From assembly GCA_045531955.1 (NCBI GenBank), contig JAZSFC010000024.1, positions 1-64,000 of the forward strand: 64,000 bases of DNA, in the 5' to 3' direction. Made by a program: the position numbers and the translations under genes. Under the pieces are notes generated by a model, which worked only from the letters and a program-made list of their open reading frames with translations, was not told the origin of the DNA and searched no databases. Origin of the DNA: SIG299 sp045531955. Lineage in GTDB: Bacteria; Bacillota; Clostridia; Lachnospirales; Lachnospiraceae. Of the stretch, positions 34,961 through 44,138 are shown piece after piece (the stretch's first letter is position 1; each line of letters begins with the position of its first letter).

Positions 34961-37798
34961 ATGGACTTATTTCTTTCGGTTATCGTAATAGCACTTGGTA
35001 CGGTGTCATTTGTACTTGCAGTAAATAATATTGTTCAGGAAGATAAAAACATATTCAGTAACTGGCTGTTTCTGTTCATGGGTCTGTTCAGCTTTATTTG
35101 GGACCTGGGAATGGGTGTATTTATCATGCAGTCAAATGAATCATCGGCTGCATTTTGGCGGGCATTTTATCTGATTGGTGTGCTGGGCTTGGTTTCTATT
35201 GCCGGTGTTTTAGCCGGAAACTGGATGAATACCCCGACACGGTTTAAAAAAGTAGTGGATTCCTATTTGATTTTCGGAGGTATGTTAGTATATCCGGTAA
35301 TCTGTGTGAAGGAAAATTGTGACTTTGTTGTTATGGAGTACGGTATGACATACCGTGCAACCGATTATATCGGACGGTCTGCGTATGGCGCTTATGTTGC
35401 CGGGGTACTGATACTTTTGTGTGCGGAAGTTGTATATTGTCTGATTAAGCATGCCAAGAGCAGAGAAGCTGTTATGGCAAAGGCATGCTTTTTTGTTATG
35501 ATAATTATTGGTTCCGGTTTAATGTTAGATACATTTCTCATGGATACTAATCGTGCTGCATTCCCTGTGACGGCAATACTGCAGCCATTAGCTGTTTTGT
35601 TTGCTTATTCCATGTCCAGACGGACAAGAATTAATAATATCAGTATCCAAAATTTATCCGGATATATTTATGCATCGGTTAATGTACCGATGCTAATTGT
35701 AGATGAGGCGCGGTTCCTTAGAATCTGTAATGCAACGGCAATTGAATTTTTAGATATGCCTGACGAACTTTTGAAACTGAAAAAATTGGATGAATTGTTT
35801 GATATGGAAGGTGCAGTGGTTGTCAGCAGTGAAGAGGAATCGGAAACTCTGGAATGTACCTGTCTGTTAAACAACAGAATTTGCATATTACAAATCAGCC
35901 ATATCAAAGACAGCTTCAATAATTTCCTCAGTGATATCATTGTGGTTAATGATATGACAGAAACCTATAAAAGTATGGAAGAGCTGAATCTGGCGAAGGA
36001 AGAAGCAATAAAAGCGAATGAGGCTAAAAGCGCATTCCTGGCCAACATGAGTCATGAAATCCGTACTCCGATGAATTCCATTATCGGAATGAGTGAAATC
36101 CTTTTGCGTGAGGATTTGGATGAAAAGACAGCGGGAAGTGTGTTGCAGATTTATACTGCCGGAAAAAATCTTTTGGATATCATCAATGACGTACTGGATA
36201 TTTCTAAAATTGAATCCGGAAAATATAAACTGGTGGATGGTGAGTATAAACTGGCAAATGTTCTTTTGGATGTTATCAGTCTGATTGATGCCAGATTATC
36301 TGAGAAAAAGAATGTCCGGCTGGAATATGAGGTTGGTCCGCAGGTGCCGGGAGTGTTGTATGGTGATGCCAGCCGCATTAAACAGATTTTAATTAATATT
36401 TTAGGCAATGCAGTAAAGTTTACCAAAGAAGGATTCATTAAATTAACGGTAGAAAGCCAGCAGCTTGATGCAGACATCCAACAATTGATATTTAAAGTAC
36501 AGGATACCGGTATCGGAATCCGGCAGGAAGATATCGGTAAGCTGTTTGAAATTTTTAATCAGGTGGACACCAAGAAAAACCGCGCAGTACAGGGAACCGG
36601 TCTTGGTTTGGCTATTTCCAAGGATTTGTGCGAATTGATGAACGGAAGTATCGATGTTGAGAGTGTTTATGGTGAAGGAACTACATTTATCATCCGCATT
36701 CAGCAGAGAGTAGTGGATGAAACACCACTGGACATGGAAGAAGCTTACAATCATCATGTGGACGGATTACAAAATAAATTCCAGCCGACAGAAATGGTTT
36801 GGAAAACGGAAAAACGTGTGCTTGTGGTAGATGATAATTCCACCAACCGTAAAATTGCGAAAAAATTATTGGAGCCATATAATCTGGAAGTGGATATGGC
36901 CTCCGGTGGCTTGGAAGCATTGCGGATGATGAGGGAAAATAAGTACCATCTGGTTTTCATGGATCATATGATGCCCGAAATGGACGGTGTGGAAGCCACT
37001 ATGGAGATACGGAAGCTGGAGCCGGATTATTGCCGTACCGTGCCTGTAATAGCGTTGACTGCCAATGCAGTATACGGAGCAAGGGAAGAACTTTTAAATG
37101 CCGGATTTGACGATTATGTGGCTAAGCCGATTGATATTAAGCAGTTAGAGGCGGTATTACAAAAGTACCTGGGAGTCCGGGAAGAAATATCCGCAAAAGA
37201 TGAGGAACAGCTGACGTCCGGTTTGAAGCTGGATGGAATTAATTGTGCAACCGTAATGGAGCAGCTGCATTTGAGTGAGGCGGTTTATCGAAGCATTTTG
37301 AAAAACTATTACCGCGATTTAAAATCTGCCCTGCCAAGAATCCGGGAAGAAAAAGCATCAGAGGATTGGAAAGGGTTTGTAGTAGATGTACATAGTTTAA
37401 AGTCCACCAGCGCAAGTGTAGGAGCCATGGAACTTGCAGGGGTGGCAAAGCAGATGGAAGCGGCAGGCAAGGAAAACAATACAGAGTATATCAATACCCA
37501 TATGGTAGAATTGGAACGATGTTGCGAAAAAATTCTGTTGGTTCTGGATGATTTCTTTGCCGAAGCAGTTGTGCAGGATCAGTCGAAAGAACTGAGTGCC
37601 TTGGAACCGCAGTGGCTGCTTCAAATCAGAGAGGCATGTGAAAATATGGATTCCTCGGAGGCACAAAGTTTACTAAAGCAACTAAGCGGCAAACGTTTTT
37701 CTGACGAAGAAACGGAATTGGTAAGTAAAATTGAGGAATTTGTCGAGCAGTACGATTACGAGGAAGTAGTAACACTTTTGGCGGAGGTAAAGGAATGA
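34961..37798 (+). CDS. Hybrid sensor histidine kinase with receiver and Hpt domains
   Basis: 945 residues. Seven hydrophobic segments (about 1-225), a PAS-like region (about 235-335), a coiled coil, HisKA with FLANMSHEIRTPMNSIIG (about 365), HATPase with N box ILINILGNAVKFT (about 465), DTGIGI and GTGLGLAIS (about 550), a receiver domain (about 620-740) with the phosphoacceptor in LVFMDHMMPEMDG, and an Hpt domain (about 765-870) with DVHSLKSTSASVGA. This is a complete phosphorelay in one chain. The natural output is the REC-HD-GYP-GGDEF protein encoded by the next gene, whose ATG overlaps this stop codon by four bases, or its paralogue upstream. The signal is unknown. Confidence 0.93.
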   Translation: MDLFLSVIVIALGTVSFVLAVNNIVQEDKNIFSNWLFLFMGLFSFIWDLGMGVFIMQSNESSAAFWRAFYLIGVLGLVSIAGVLAGNWMNTPTRFKKVVDSYLIFGGMLVYPVICVKENCDFVVMEYGMTYRATDYIGRSAYGAYVAGVLILLCAEVVYCLIKHAKSREAVMAKACFFVMIIIGSGLMLDTFLMDTNRAAFPVTAILQPLAVLFAYSMSRRTRINNISIQNLSGYIYASVNVPMLIVDEARFLRICNATAIEFLDMPDELLKLKKLDELFDMEGAVVVSSEEESETLECTCLLNNRICILQISHIKDSFNNFLSDIIVVNDMTETYKSMEELNLAKEEAIKANEAKSAFLANMSHEIRTPMNSIIGMSEILLREDLDEKTAGSVLQIYTAGKNLLDIINDVLDISKIESGKYKLVDGEYKLANVLLDVISLIDARLSEKKNVRLEYEVGPQVPGVLYGDASRIKQILINILGNAVKFTKEGFIKLTVESQQLDADIQQLIFKVQDTGIGIRQEDIGKLFEIFNQVDTKKNRAVQGTGLGLAISKDLCELMNGSIDVESVYGEGTTFIIRIQQRVVDETPLDMEEAYNHHVDGLQNKFQPTEMVWKTEKRVLVVDDNSTNRKIAKKLLEPYNLEVDMASGGLEALRMMRENKYHLVFMDHMMPEMDGVEATMEIRKLEPDYCRTVPVIALTANAVYGAREELLNAGFDDYVAKPIDIKQLEAVLQKYLGVREEISAKDEEQLTSGLKLDGINCATVMEQLHLSEAVYRSILKNYYRDLKSALPRIREEKASEDWKGFVVDVHSLKSTSASVGAMELAGVAKQMEAAGKENNTEYINTHMVELERCCEKILLVLDDFFAEAVVQDQSKELSALEPQWLLQIREACENMDSSEAQSLLKQLSGKRFSDEETELVSKIEEFVEQYDYEEVVTLLAEVKE

Positions 37799-39786
37799 AA
37801 TGTATTCTGGTGGTAGATGACTCCATCACTAATTTAAAGTTTGTTGACAGTGTGTTAAAAGAGGAGTACAAGCTGATTCTGGTGAAGTCCGGAGAAAAAG
37901 CATTGCAATATTTGGAAAAAAGTCCGGTAGATTTAGTCCTTTTAGATATTCTCATGCCGGAAATGGACGGTTTTGAAACCTTCCGCCGTATAAAAGAGCT
38001 ACAGCAAAGCCGAGAAGTTCCTGTGGTGTTCTTTACTGCGGATGTAGATGTGGAAAGTGAAATCAAAGGTCTTGGCATGGGTGCCAAAGACTTTATTCGC
38101 AAGCCTTTTGTTGCAGAGGTTATGAAAAACCGGATTAAAAATATACTTGAGCTGGATGATTTGACAAAAAATCTGGCGGGGCAGGTGGCGGAAAAAACCA
38201 GACAGGTAGAGCAGCTTTCTTTCGAAATCATTGCGACTATTGCAAGTATGATTGAAGCAAAAGACAGCTACACCAAAGGCCATTCCATCCGTGTGGCGGA
38301 ATATAGCGCTATGATAGCCAGGGAGCTGGGCTGGGAGGAAGAAGAAATCCAAAACCTGAAATATGTTGCCCTGCTTCATGATATCGGTAAGGTAGGTATT
38401 CCGGATAATGTGTTGAATAAACCGGGCAAACTTAACCAGATGGAATTTGAAATTATCAAATCCCATACAACCATCGGAGGAGATATTTTAAAAGATATTG
38501 AAACAATTCCGCATGTGGATTCCGGAGCAAAATACCATCATGAACGTTATGACGGTTTAGGATATCCTTGCGGCCTTTCCGGAGAAGATATCCCGGTGGT
38601 AGCACGTATCATTGGAATAGCAGATTCCTTTGACGCGATGAACAGTAAGCGTATTTACAGAGACCGTCTGCCGGATGAGATTATCCGGAAAGAATTGGTA
38701 AACGGTAGCGGCAAGCAATTTGACCCGAAGTATCTGGAGATATTCCTGAAGCTTTGGGAAGAAGGAAAGTTAAATTTTGAGCCTGAAAAAGAGAATGAAA
38801 AAACAATCAGCATTGAAGGCTCACGTCTGATTAAGCAAATCATGCAAAGTATAGAAGATGAGGCAAGAAAGAGCGAATCCACAGACTATCTTACCGGACT
38901 GATGGGAAGAAAGAGCGGAGAGCAAAGAATTGTCTGCCGGATGAAAGAGCAACCGGGCTGTCTTGCTTTCATTGATTTGGATAATCTGAAAAAGACAAAC
39001 GATACGATGGGACACTTGGCCGGAGATTATGCTCTGATGACCGTAGGTGAGGTGCTTTCTGACCATAGTGAAAATGCAGTGGTAATGCGTTTGGGCGGCG
39101 ATGAATTTATATTCTTTATGGCGGATGCAGATAAAGAAGCTGCGGAGAAACGGATAGAAGATATTTTCGCAGAGTTTGAAACCCGTAAAAAGCAGAGCAC
39201 ATATTTGGCTGCATCTTCTCTTTCCGCGGGACTTTGCATGACTACTCCGGAGGACAGTTATACCGATATTTTAGCAAAGGCTGATAAGGCGGTATATCAT
39301 GTGAAGCAGCGCGGAAAATGCGGTTATTTCTTCTATACCAGTTCCATAAACGAAGCAAAGAAAAATTCCGCATCTGACTTAACCCGTTTGGTGGACAGTC
39401 TGAAAAAGCAGGGCAGTTATGTGGGATCCCTCAGCGTGGAATATCGGGAATTTGCAAAGATTTACGATTTTGTCCGTCATTTGACCGAGCGGTATCAATA
39501 CAAAATGCAGCTGATTATGGTTACCATGCAGCCGGTAGAAGCAGGTAGTCTGTACATTGATGAAAAAGAGGAAGCAATGACCATCATGGCAAAAACCATT
39601 CAGGCTTCGCTTCGTGCGGTGGATGTCTGTACCCGGTTCAGCAGTGAGCAGTTCCTCGTGATTCTGATGGATGCGGAAAAAGAAGATATCAATATCATTA
39701 CCAACCGTATTTTTGATAATTTTGCAAAAGTATATAAGGGTAAGCCGTTGTCTTTGGATTATGATATAGCCGAACTTGCAAAATAA
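37795..39786 (+). CDS. REC-HD-GYP-GGDEF response regulator with second degenerate GGDEF domain (paralogue 2)
   Basis: 663 residues, collinear with the protein at 31577-33574. Receiver 1-120 (ILVVDDSIT, LVLLDILMPEMDGF), HD-GYP about 145-340 (HDIGKVGIPD, HHERYDGLGYPCGLSG), GGDEF about 365-515 (DYLTGLMGRKSG, RLGGDEF) and a C-terminal GGDEF-like fold with RFSSEQF at the active loop. The last 36 residues are nearly identical to the paralogue's. It is translationally coupled to the hybrid kinase gene and is the likely phosphorelay target. The operon ends at the terminator 14 bases on. Confidence 0.92.
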   Translation: MKCILVVDDSITNLKFVDSVLKEEYKLILVKSGEKALQYLEKSPVDLVLLDILMPEMDGFETFRRIKELQQSREVPVVFFTADVDVESEIKGLGMGAKDFIRKPFVAEVMKNRIKNILELDDLTKNLAGQVAEKTRQVEQLSFEIIATIASMIEAKDSYTKGHSIRVAEYSAMIARELGWEEEEIQNLKYVALLHDIGKVGIPDNVLNKPGKLNQMEFEIIKSHTTIGGDILKDIETIPHVDSGAKYHHERYDGLGYPCGLSGEDIPVVARIIGIADSFDAMNSKRIYRDRLPDEIIRKELVNGSGKQFDPKYLEIFLKLWEEGKLNFEPEKENEKTISIEGSRLIKQIMQSIEDEARKSESTDYLTGLMGRKSGEQRIVCRMKEQPGCLAFIDLDNLKKTNDTMGHLAGDYALMTVGEVLSDHSENAVVMRLGGDEFIFFMADADKEAAEKRIEDIFAEFETRKKQSTYLAASSLSAGLCMTTPEDSYTDILAKADKAVYHVKQRGKCGYFFYTSSINEAKKNSASDLTRLVDSLKKQGSYVGSLSVEYREFAKIYDFVRHLTERYQYKMQLIMVTMQPVEAGSLYIDEKEEAMTIMAKTIQASLRAVDVCTRFSSEQFLVILMDAEKEDINIITNRIFDNFAKVYKGKPLSLDYDIAELAK

Positions 39787-39799
39787 AATAGAAATGTCA

Positions 39800-39831
39800 A
39801 AAAGAAGTCCGTTTTATCGGACTTCTTTTTT
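39800..39831 (+). terminator. Terminator of the signalling operon
   Basis: AAAAGAAGTCCG (39800-39811) / CGGACTTCTTTT (39818-39829) with a six-base loop, then TTTG. Confidence 0.92.
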
Positions 39832-39887
39832 GTTATCCTCCAAATGTAAAGAAAAACAAGCACATCGGATTACAGGAGGAGAAAACA

Positions 39888-40016
39888 ATGACACCTATCA
39901 CAACAAGTTTACTTATTATCGGACTTTTCGCACTGATGCAGGCAGCAGATGACTGGGGAGTATGGGTACGTCTGGAAAAGCTTTATAACAAAAAAACTCC
40001 GGACAACAATTTGTAA
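39888..40016 (+). CDS. 42-residue single-pass membrane microprotein
   Basis: Short frame of 42 codons. It starts with ATG nine bases after AGGAGG, one of the best ribosome-binding sites in the window. The product begins MTPITTSLLIIGLFALMQAA, a hydrophobic segment, followed by DDWGVWVRLEKLYNKK, a short amphipathic positively charged tail. It sits alone between the signalling operon's terminator and the WYL regulator gene. No family is recognised. The topology (N-terminal helix, basic tail) is that of small regulatory or toxin-like membrane peptides, but function is not inferred. Confidence 0.65.
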   Translation: MTPITTSLLIIGLFALMQAADDWGVWVRLEKLYNKKTPDNNL

Positions 40017-40082
40017 TTAAGTCCTTTAAAAATCCCGGCATTGTGATATACTGGAAACAGAATATCACGGGGAGGATGCGGA

Positions 40083-41081
40083 ATGCCAAAAGGAAATAAT
40101 TCAAAACTTAAATTGTCATATCTGACAAAAATTATGTTGGAACAAACCGACGAGGAACATGGCCTGACTCTGCCTCAAATTATTGAGGAGCTGGAACGGT
40201 ATGACGTTACGGCAGAACGTAAGAGTATTTATGCGGATTTTGCAGATATGCGGGATAAGCTTGGAATCGACATTATCCAGCAAAAGGTGGGCAGGGAAAC
40301 TTATTATTACGTAGGCGCCCGTGACTTTGAGGTGGCAGAAATCAAACTGCTGATTGATGCCATCCAGTCCTCCAAGTTTATTACGGAAAAAAAGTCCAAC
40401 GAATTGATTAAAAAAATTAAAGGTCTGGTAAGCAAACATCAGGCAGCTCAACTGCAGCGTCAGGTATATGTCCACGGCAGAATCAAAACTATGAACGAAA
40501 GTATTTATTACAACGTAGATACGCTGCATGCTGCCATTGCAAAAAACAGTAAGATAAAGTTCCGGTATTGCGGATGGTACACTAACAAAAAACTGGTGCC
40601 GCTGCATAACGGGGACTTTTTCGTCGTGAGTCCCTGGGCGCTTACCTGGGATGATGAATATTATTATCTGGTGGCATATGACCAGCTGTCGGAAAGCATT
40701 AAGCATTACCGGGTAGATAAAATGGTGCAGATTTCCGTGTTGGAGGAAAAACGTGACGGTAAAGCGTTTTTCGACTCTTTCGATATGGCGGTGTACTCCA
40801 AGGTGAACTTTGGCATGTACCATGGTGAAATAAAAAAGGTACATATTTCTTTTCCAAACTATATGGTGGGTGTGTTTATTGACCGGTTCGGCAAGGACAT
40901 TGCCATTCATCCCGCTGAGGGTGAAAACCGCAGCCGCATTGCGGTGGATATTGCGGTAAGTAAGCAGTTTTTTGGCTGGCTTGCCAGTCTCGGCCGGTGG
41001 GTAAAAATCGAAGGACCGGAAGATGTGGTTGCGGAAATGAAGGAATTTGCAGAAAAGCTGGCAGCAGTATATCAAGAATAA
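40083..41081 (+). CDS. WYL-domain transcriptional regulator
   Basis: 332 residues. N-terminal winged helix-turn-helix (SKLKLSYLTKIMLEQTDEEHGLTLPQIIEEL...; about 5-80), central WYL domain (about 140-220, with the ligand-contacting segments KIKFRYCGWYTNK and FFVVSPWALTWDDEYYYLVAYD) and a C-terminal WCX extension (about 245-330). WYL regulators sense nucleic-acid or nucleotide ligands and control, among other things, defence and DNA-repair genes. The gene is 101 bases upstream of the ABC exporter gene on the same strand. An extended -10 (TGATATACT) lies about 30 bases upstream of the start. Confidence 0.88.
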   Translation: MPKGNNSKLKLSYLTKIMLEQTDEEHGLTLPQIIEELERYDVTAERKSIYADFADMRDKLGIDIIQQKVGRETYYYVGARDFEVAEIKLLIDAIQSSKFITEKKSNELIKKIKGLVSKHQAAQLQRQVYVHGRIKTMNESIYYNVDTLHAAIAKNSKIKFRYCGWYTNKKLVPLHNGDFFVVSPWALTWDDEYYYLVAYDQLSESIKHYRVDKMVQISVLEEKRDGKAFFDSFDMAVYSKVNFGMYHGEIKKVHISFPNYMVGVFIDRFGKDIAIHPAEGENRSRIAVDIAVSKQFFGWLASLGRWVKIEGPEDVVAEMKEFAEKLAAVYQE

Positions 41082-41182
41082 TTTTATGAACATTTTTAAA
41101 ATGTATAGCGTGCCATTAGTTTATATGATATAGTGTACGATATAAGATACATGAGTATGGATACAAGAGAGGAGATTTTACT

Positions 41183-43015
41183 ATGCCACCAATGGGAGGA
41201 AGAGGTCCGATGGGCCGGGGATACTTAACAGAAGAAGAAAAGGCCAATAAGCCGAAGGTTACCTGGCCGTTATTAAAACGTATATTTTCTTATTTACTGC
41301 CTTACTGGAAACAACTGGCAGTTGTTTTGCTTTGTATTATTGTTTCGTCTGTGTTTGGACTGCTTCCGTCGGTTTTAACCGGCCGCATTATCGATGAAGG
41401 CTTAATTGGGCAGAATATGAAGATGCTGATTGTTCTGATTTTGGCATCTCTCGGAGTGTCCTTTGCCTCCAACTTAATCGGTGTGGGCGAGAGTTATTTA
41501 AACAGCTGGATTTCCCAGCACATTACCTTTGATTTGCGTAACAAAATGTACGGACATTTACAAAAAATGTCCCAGGGCTTTTTTACCTCCAATAACCAGG
41601 GTGACATTATAACCCGTATGACCAGCGATATTGGTGGTGTGGAACGTGTTATTTCCAGTACCTTCACCTCTATTTTATCTAACACAATTACTTTGGTTTG
41701 CGCCGTGGTAATTATGTACCGTGAAAACTGGATTCTGGCAACGGTGGGTGTACTGGTAATTCCTCTGTTTGTAATTCCGACCCGCTGGGCAGGCAAAACA
41801 AGATGGACTTTAACAAGAGAGGCCCAGGAGTGCAACGATGAAATTAACGGTATTTTAAACGAGACTCTTTCTGTCAGCGGCCAGTTGCTGGTAAAATTAT
41901 TCGGCAAAGAAATGCACGAGTATAACCGGTATGTTGCCGCCAACGGCAGAATGGTAAAACTGAACATTAAAGAAAGCATGGCAGGCCGTTGGTTCTTTGT
42001 GTTAATCCACACCTTTTCCAGCGTGGGTCCAATGCTGTTATATTTAGTTGGTGGCATTCTGATGATGAAGTATGATTCTACCCTTACCGTGGGTGATATT
42101 TCTGTGTTGGTAGCGTTACTTGGCAGAATGTATGGCCCGGTGAATTCTTTACTTAATATTCAGGTAGAGTGGATCCGTTCCATGGCGTTGTTTACCAGAA
42201 TTTTTGAATACTTTGATATGCCGGTGGAAATTCAGAATGCACCGGATGCTATTGTTCCGGCAGAAGCCAACGGCAATGTGGTATTTAAGAACGTACAGTT
42301 TTCCTATAATCCGGAGCGTCAGATTTTAAAGAATGTGAACTTCGAATTAAAGAGCGGCAATAGTATCGCCATTGTAGGTCCGTCCGGTTCCGGTAAGAGT
42401 ACAATTATCAACCTGATTCCGCGCTTGTATGATGTATGCGGCGGTGAGGTTACCTTCGACGGCATTGACGTACGTAAGCTGGACTTAGAGTTCCTTCGAA
42501 GAAACATCGGTATTGTCAGCCAGGAAACCTATTTGTTTAACGGCACCATCCGGGAAAATCTGCTGTATGCAAAACCGGATGCCACCGAAGAAGAACTGAT
42601 TGAAGCTTGCAAAAAGGCAAATATTTACGACTTTGTGCAGAATCAGGAACAGGGGCTTGACACCATGGTGGGTAACCGCGGATTAAAACTTTCCGGTGGT
42701 GAAAAGCAGCGTATTTCCATCGCACGTATCCTGTTAAAGGACCCTGTACTGTTTATCTTTGACGAAGCAACCTCTGCGCTGGACTCCATTTCCGAAAAGA
42801 AGATTCAGGAGGCCATTGACCCAATCATCCACTCCAGAACCAGTATTTTAATTGCCCACCGCTTGTCCACCATTTTGGCAGCAGACGAAATCCTGGTAAT
42901 CAAGGATGGCGAAATTGCCGAGCGCGGCACCCATTCCGAGCTGTTAGATGACGGTGGCATTTATCAGGAGCTTTACGAGACACAGTTTGGTAAAGCGCTG
43001 GTACAGGAAAACTAA
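41183..43015 (+). CDS. ABC exporter, fused permease-ATPase (multidrug/lipid type)
   Basis: 610 residues: a glycine/methionine-rich start (MPPMGGRGPMGRGYLTEEE), six membrane segments (about 35-330), then the ATPase with Walker A GPSGSGKST (about 397), signature LSGGEKQRIS (about 500), Walker B LFIFDEATSALD (about 520) and the H-loop IAHRLST. This is the half-transporter organisation of MsbA/BmrA/YheI-type exporters, working as a homodimer or as a heterodimer with another half. No partner half is adjacent. AGAGAGGAG precedes the ATG. Confidence 0.93.
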   Translation: MPPMGGRGPMGRGYLTEEEKANKPKVTWPLLKRIFSYLLPYWKQLAVVLLCIIVSSVFGLLPSVLTGRIIDEGLIGQNMKMLIVLILASLGVSFASNLIGVGESYLNSWISQHITFDLRNKMYGHLQKMSQGFFTSNNQGDIITRMTSDIGGVERVISSTFTSILSNTITLVCAVVIMYRENWILATVGVLVIPLFVIPTRWAGKTRWTLTREAQECNDEINGILNETLSVSGQLLVKLFGKEMHEYNRYVAANGRMVKLNIKESMAGRWFFVLIHTFSSVGPMLLYLVGGILMMKYDSTLTVGDISVLVALLGRMYGPVNSLLNIQVEWIRSMALFTRIFEYFDMPVEIQNAPDAIVPAEANGNVVFKNVQFSYNPERQILKNVNFELKSGNSIAIVGPSGSGKSTIINLIPRLYDVCGGEVTFDGIDVRKLDLEFLRRNIGIVSQETYLFNGTIRENLLYAKPDATEEELIEACKKANIYDFVQNQEQGLDTMVGNRGLKLSGGEKQRISIARILLKDPVLFIFDEATSALDSISEKKIQEAIDPIIHSRTSILIAHRLSTILAADEILVIKDGEIAERGTHSELLDDGGIYQELYETQFGKALVQEN

Positions 43016-43028
43016 ATAATAATTTCAA

Positions 43029-43051
43029 GGCCGCTGTCATGGCGGCCTTTT
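43029..43051 (+). terminator. Terminator after the ABC exporter gene
   Basis: GGCCGC (43029-43034) / GCGGCC (43042-43047), followed by TTTTACTTT. Confidence 0.8.
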
Positions 43052-43064
43052 ACTTTAAAATCTG

Positions 43065-43092
43065 TTGAAAATTTTTTGATTTGATGTATAAT
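43065..43092 (+). promoter_or_regulatory. Promoter of the first Fic gene
   Basis: TTGAAA (43065-43070), 16-base spacer, TATAAT (43087-43092). A short direct repeat, ACGCAAGAT.. twice, follows before the ribosome-binding site. Confidence 0.65.
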
Positions 43093-43139
43093 AGAGGAAG
43101 AAAGTACGCAAGATAATACGCAAGATAGGAGGTGCTTTT

Positions 43140-44132
43140 GTGGGAGAATATAAACCGCCTTTTACAATTACAAATCAGATGTTATCCTATGTTTCCTCTG
43201 TCTCGGAAAAGATTGGACGAATTACCGCAACCGCTAACATGGAAGCTAAACCGCATCTTAGAAAAAATAACCGAATCCAGTCGATTCATTCTTCTTTAAG
43301 GATTGAGGCAAATTCACTTTCTTTGGGGCAGGTCCGGGATGTAATCAACGGTAAGAGTGTGTTGGGAGAGCAGAAAGAAATTCAGGAAGTAAAAAATGCG
43401 TATGTTGCTTATGAACGTTTTGATGAAATTGAGCCGTACAGTATCAAAAGCTTGAAGCAGTTCCACTGTATCATGACAAAATATCTGGTGGAAGAATCCG
43501 GAGAATTCCGACGTGGTGAGGAAGGTGTGTTTAACGGCGAACAGTGCATTTTTATGGCACCGCCGGCGCAGCTGGTTCCCACGCTTATGGAGGACCTTTT
43601 CGAGTGGATGGAAGAAGCTAAGGAAAGCGTTCATCCGTTGATTCTTAGCAGCGTATTCCATTATGAATTTGTTTTTATTCACCCGTTCTCCGACGGAAAC
43701 GGAAGAATGGCAAGGCTTTGGCATACGGCGCTTCTTTCCCGGTGGAAACCGATATTTGAATATATTCCGATAGAAAGTCAAATTGAAAAATTTCAGGAGG
43801 AATATTATGCTACAATTGCAAAGTGCCATGTGGACGGAGAATCTACGGCCTTTATTGAGTTTATGCTGTTGCAGATTGACAAAATTCTGGATGATGTTGC
43901 CGGACAAATCAGTAAGGAGAACGCCGGGCTTTCGGAGGGTATAAAAAAGCTTCTTGAAGTAATGGAATATGATGTTCCTTATACAGGCAGTGCACTGATG
44001 GAAAAACTGGGTCTTAAGTCAAGGGAAGGCTTCCGTAGAAATTATCTGCATCCTGCATTGGAGCTGAAGCTTATTTCTATGACGATTCCGGAAAAACCGA
44101 ACAGTAGAAACCAAAGATACGTGAAAGGATGA
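43140..44132 (+). CDS. Fic-domain protein (AMP transferase type) with C-terminal winged helix
   Basis: 330 residues, GTG start with AGGAGG seven bases upstream. The Fic core motif HPFSDGNGRMAR (about residue 180) is complete, so AMP- or other nucleotide-transfer activity is possible. An N-terminal segment SSLRIEANS (about 50) sits where the auto-inhibitory helix motif [S/T]xxxE[G/N] is found, but with Ala after the Glu. The last 60 residues (LLEVMEYDVPYTGSALMEKLGLKSREGFRRNYLHPALELKLISM) resemble a winged helix-turn-helix. Six bases separate it from the next gene, so the two are co-transcribed. The target is unknown. Confidence 0.9.
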   Translation: MGEYKPPFTITNQMLSYVSSVSEKIGRITATANMEAKPHLRKNNRIQSIHSSLRIEANSLSLGQVRDVINGKSVLGEQKEIQEVKNAYVAYERFDEIEPYSIKSLKQFHCIMTKYLVEESGEFRRGEEGVFNGEQCIFMAPPAQLVPTLMEDLFEWMEEAKESVHPLILSSVFHYEFVFIHPFSDGNGRMARLWHTALLSRWKPIFEYIPIESQIEKFQEEYYATIAKCHVDGESTAFIEFMLLQIDKILDDVAGQISKENAGLSEGIKKLLEVMEYDVPYTGSALMEKLGLKSREGFRRNYLHPALELKLISMTIPEKPNSRNQRYVKG

Positions 44133-44138
44133 AATGCT

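Noticed and set aside
40116..41093. 325-codon open frame antisense to the WYL regulator gene
   Set aside because: It is rich in Phe, His and Ile with no recognisable domain, has no ribosome-binding site, and mirrors a well-supported gene on the other strand.
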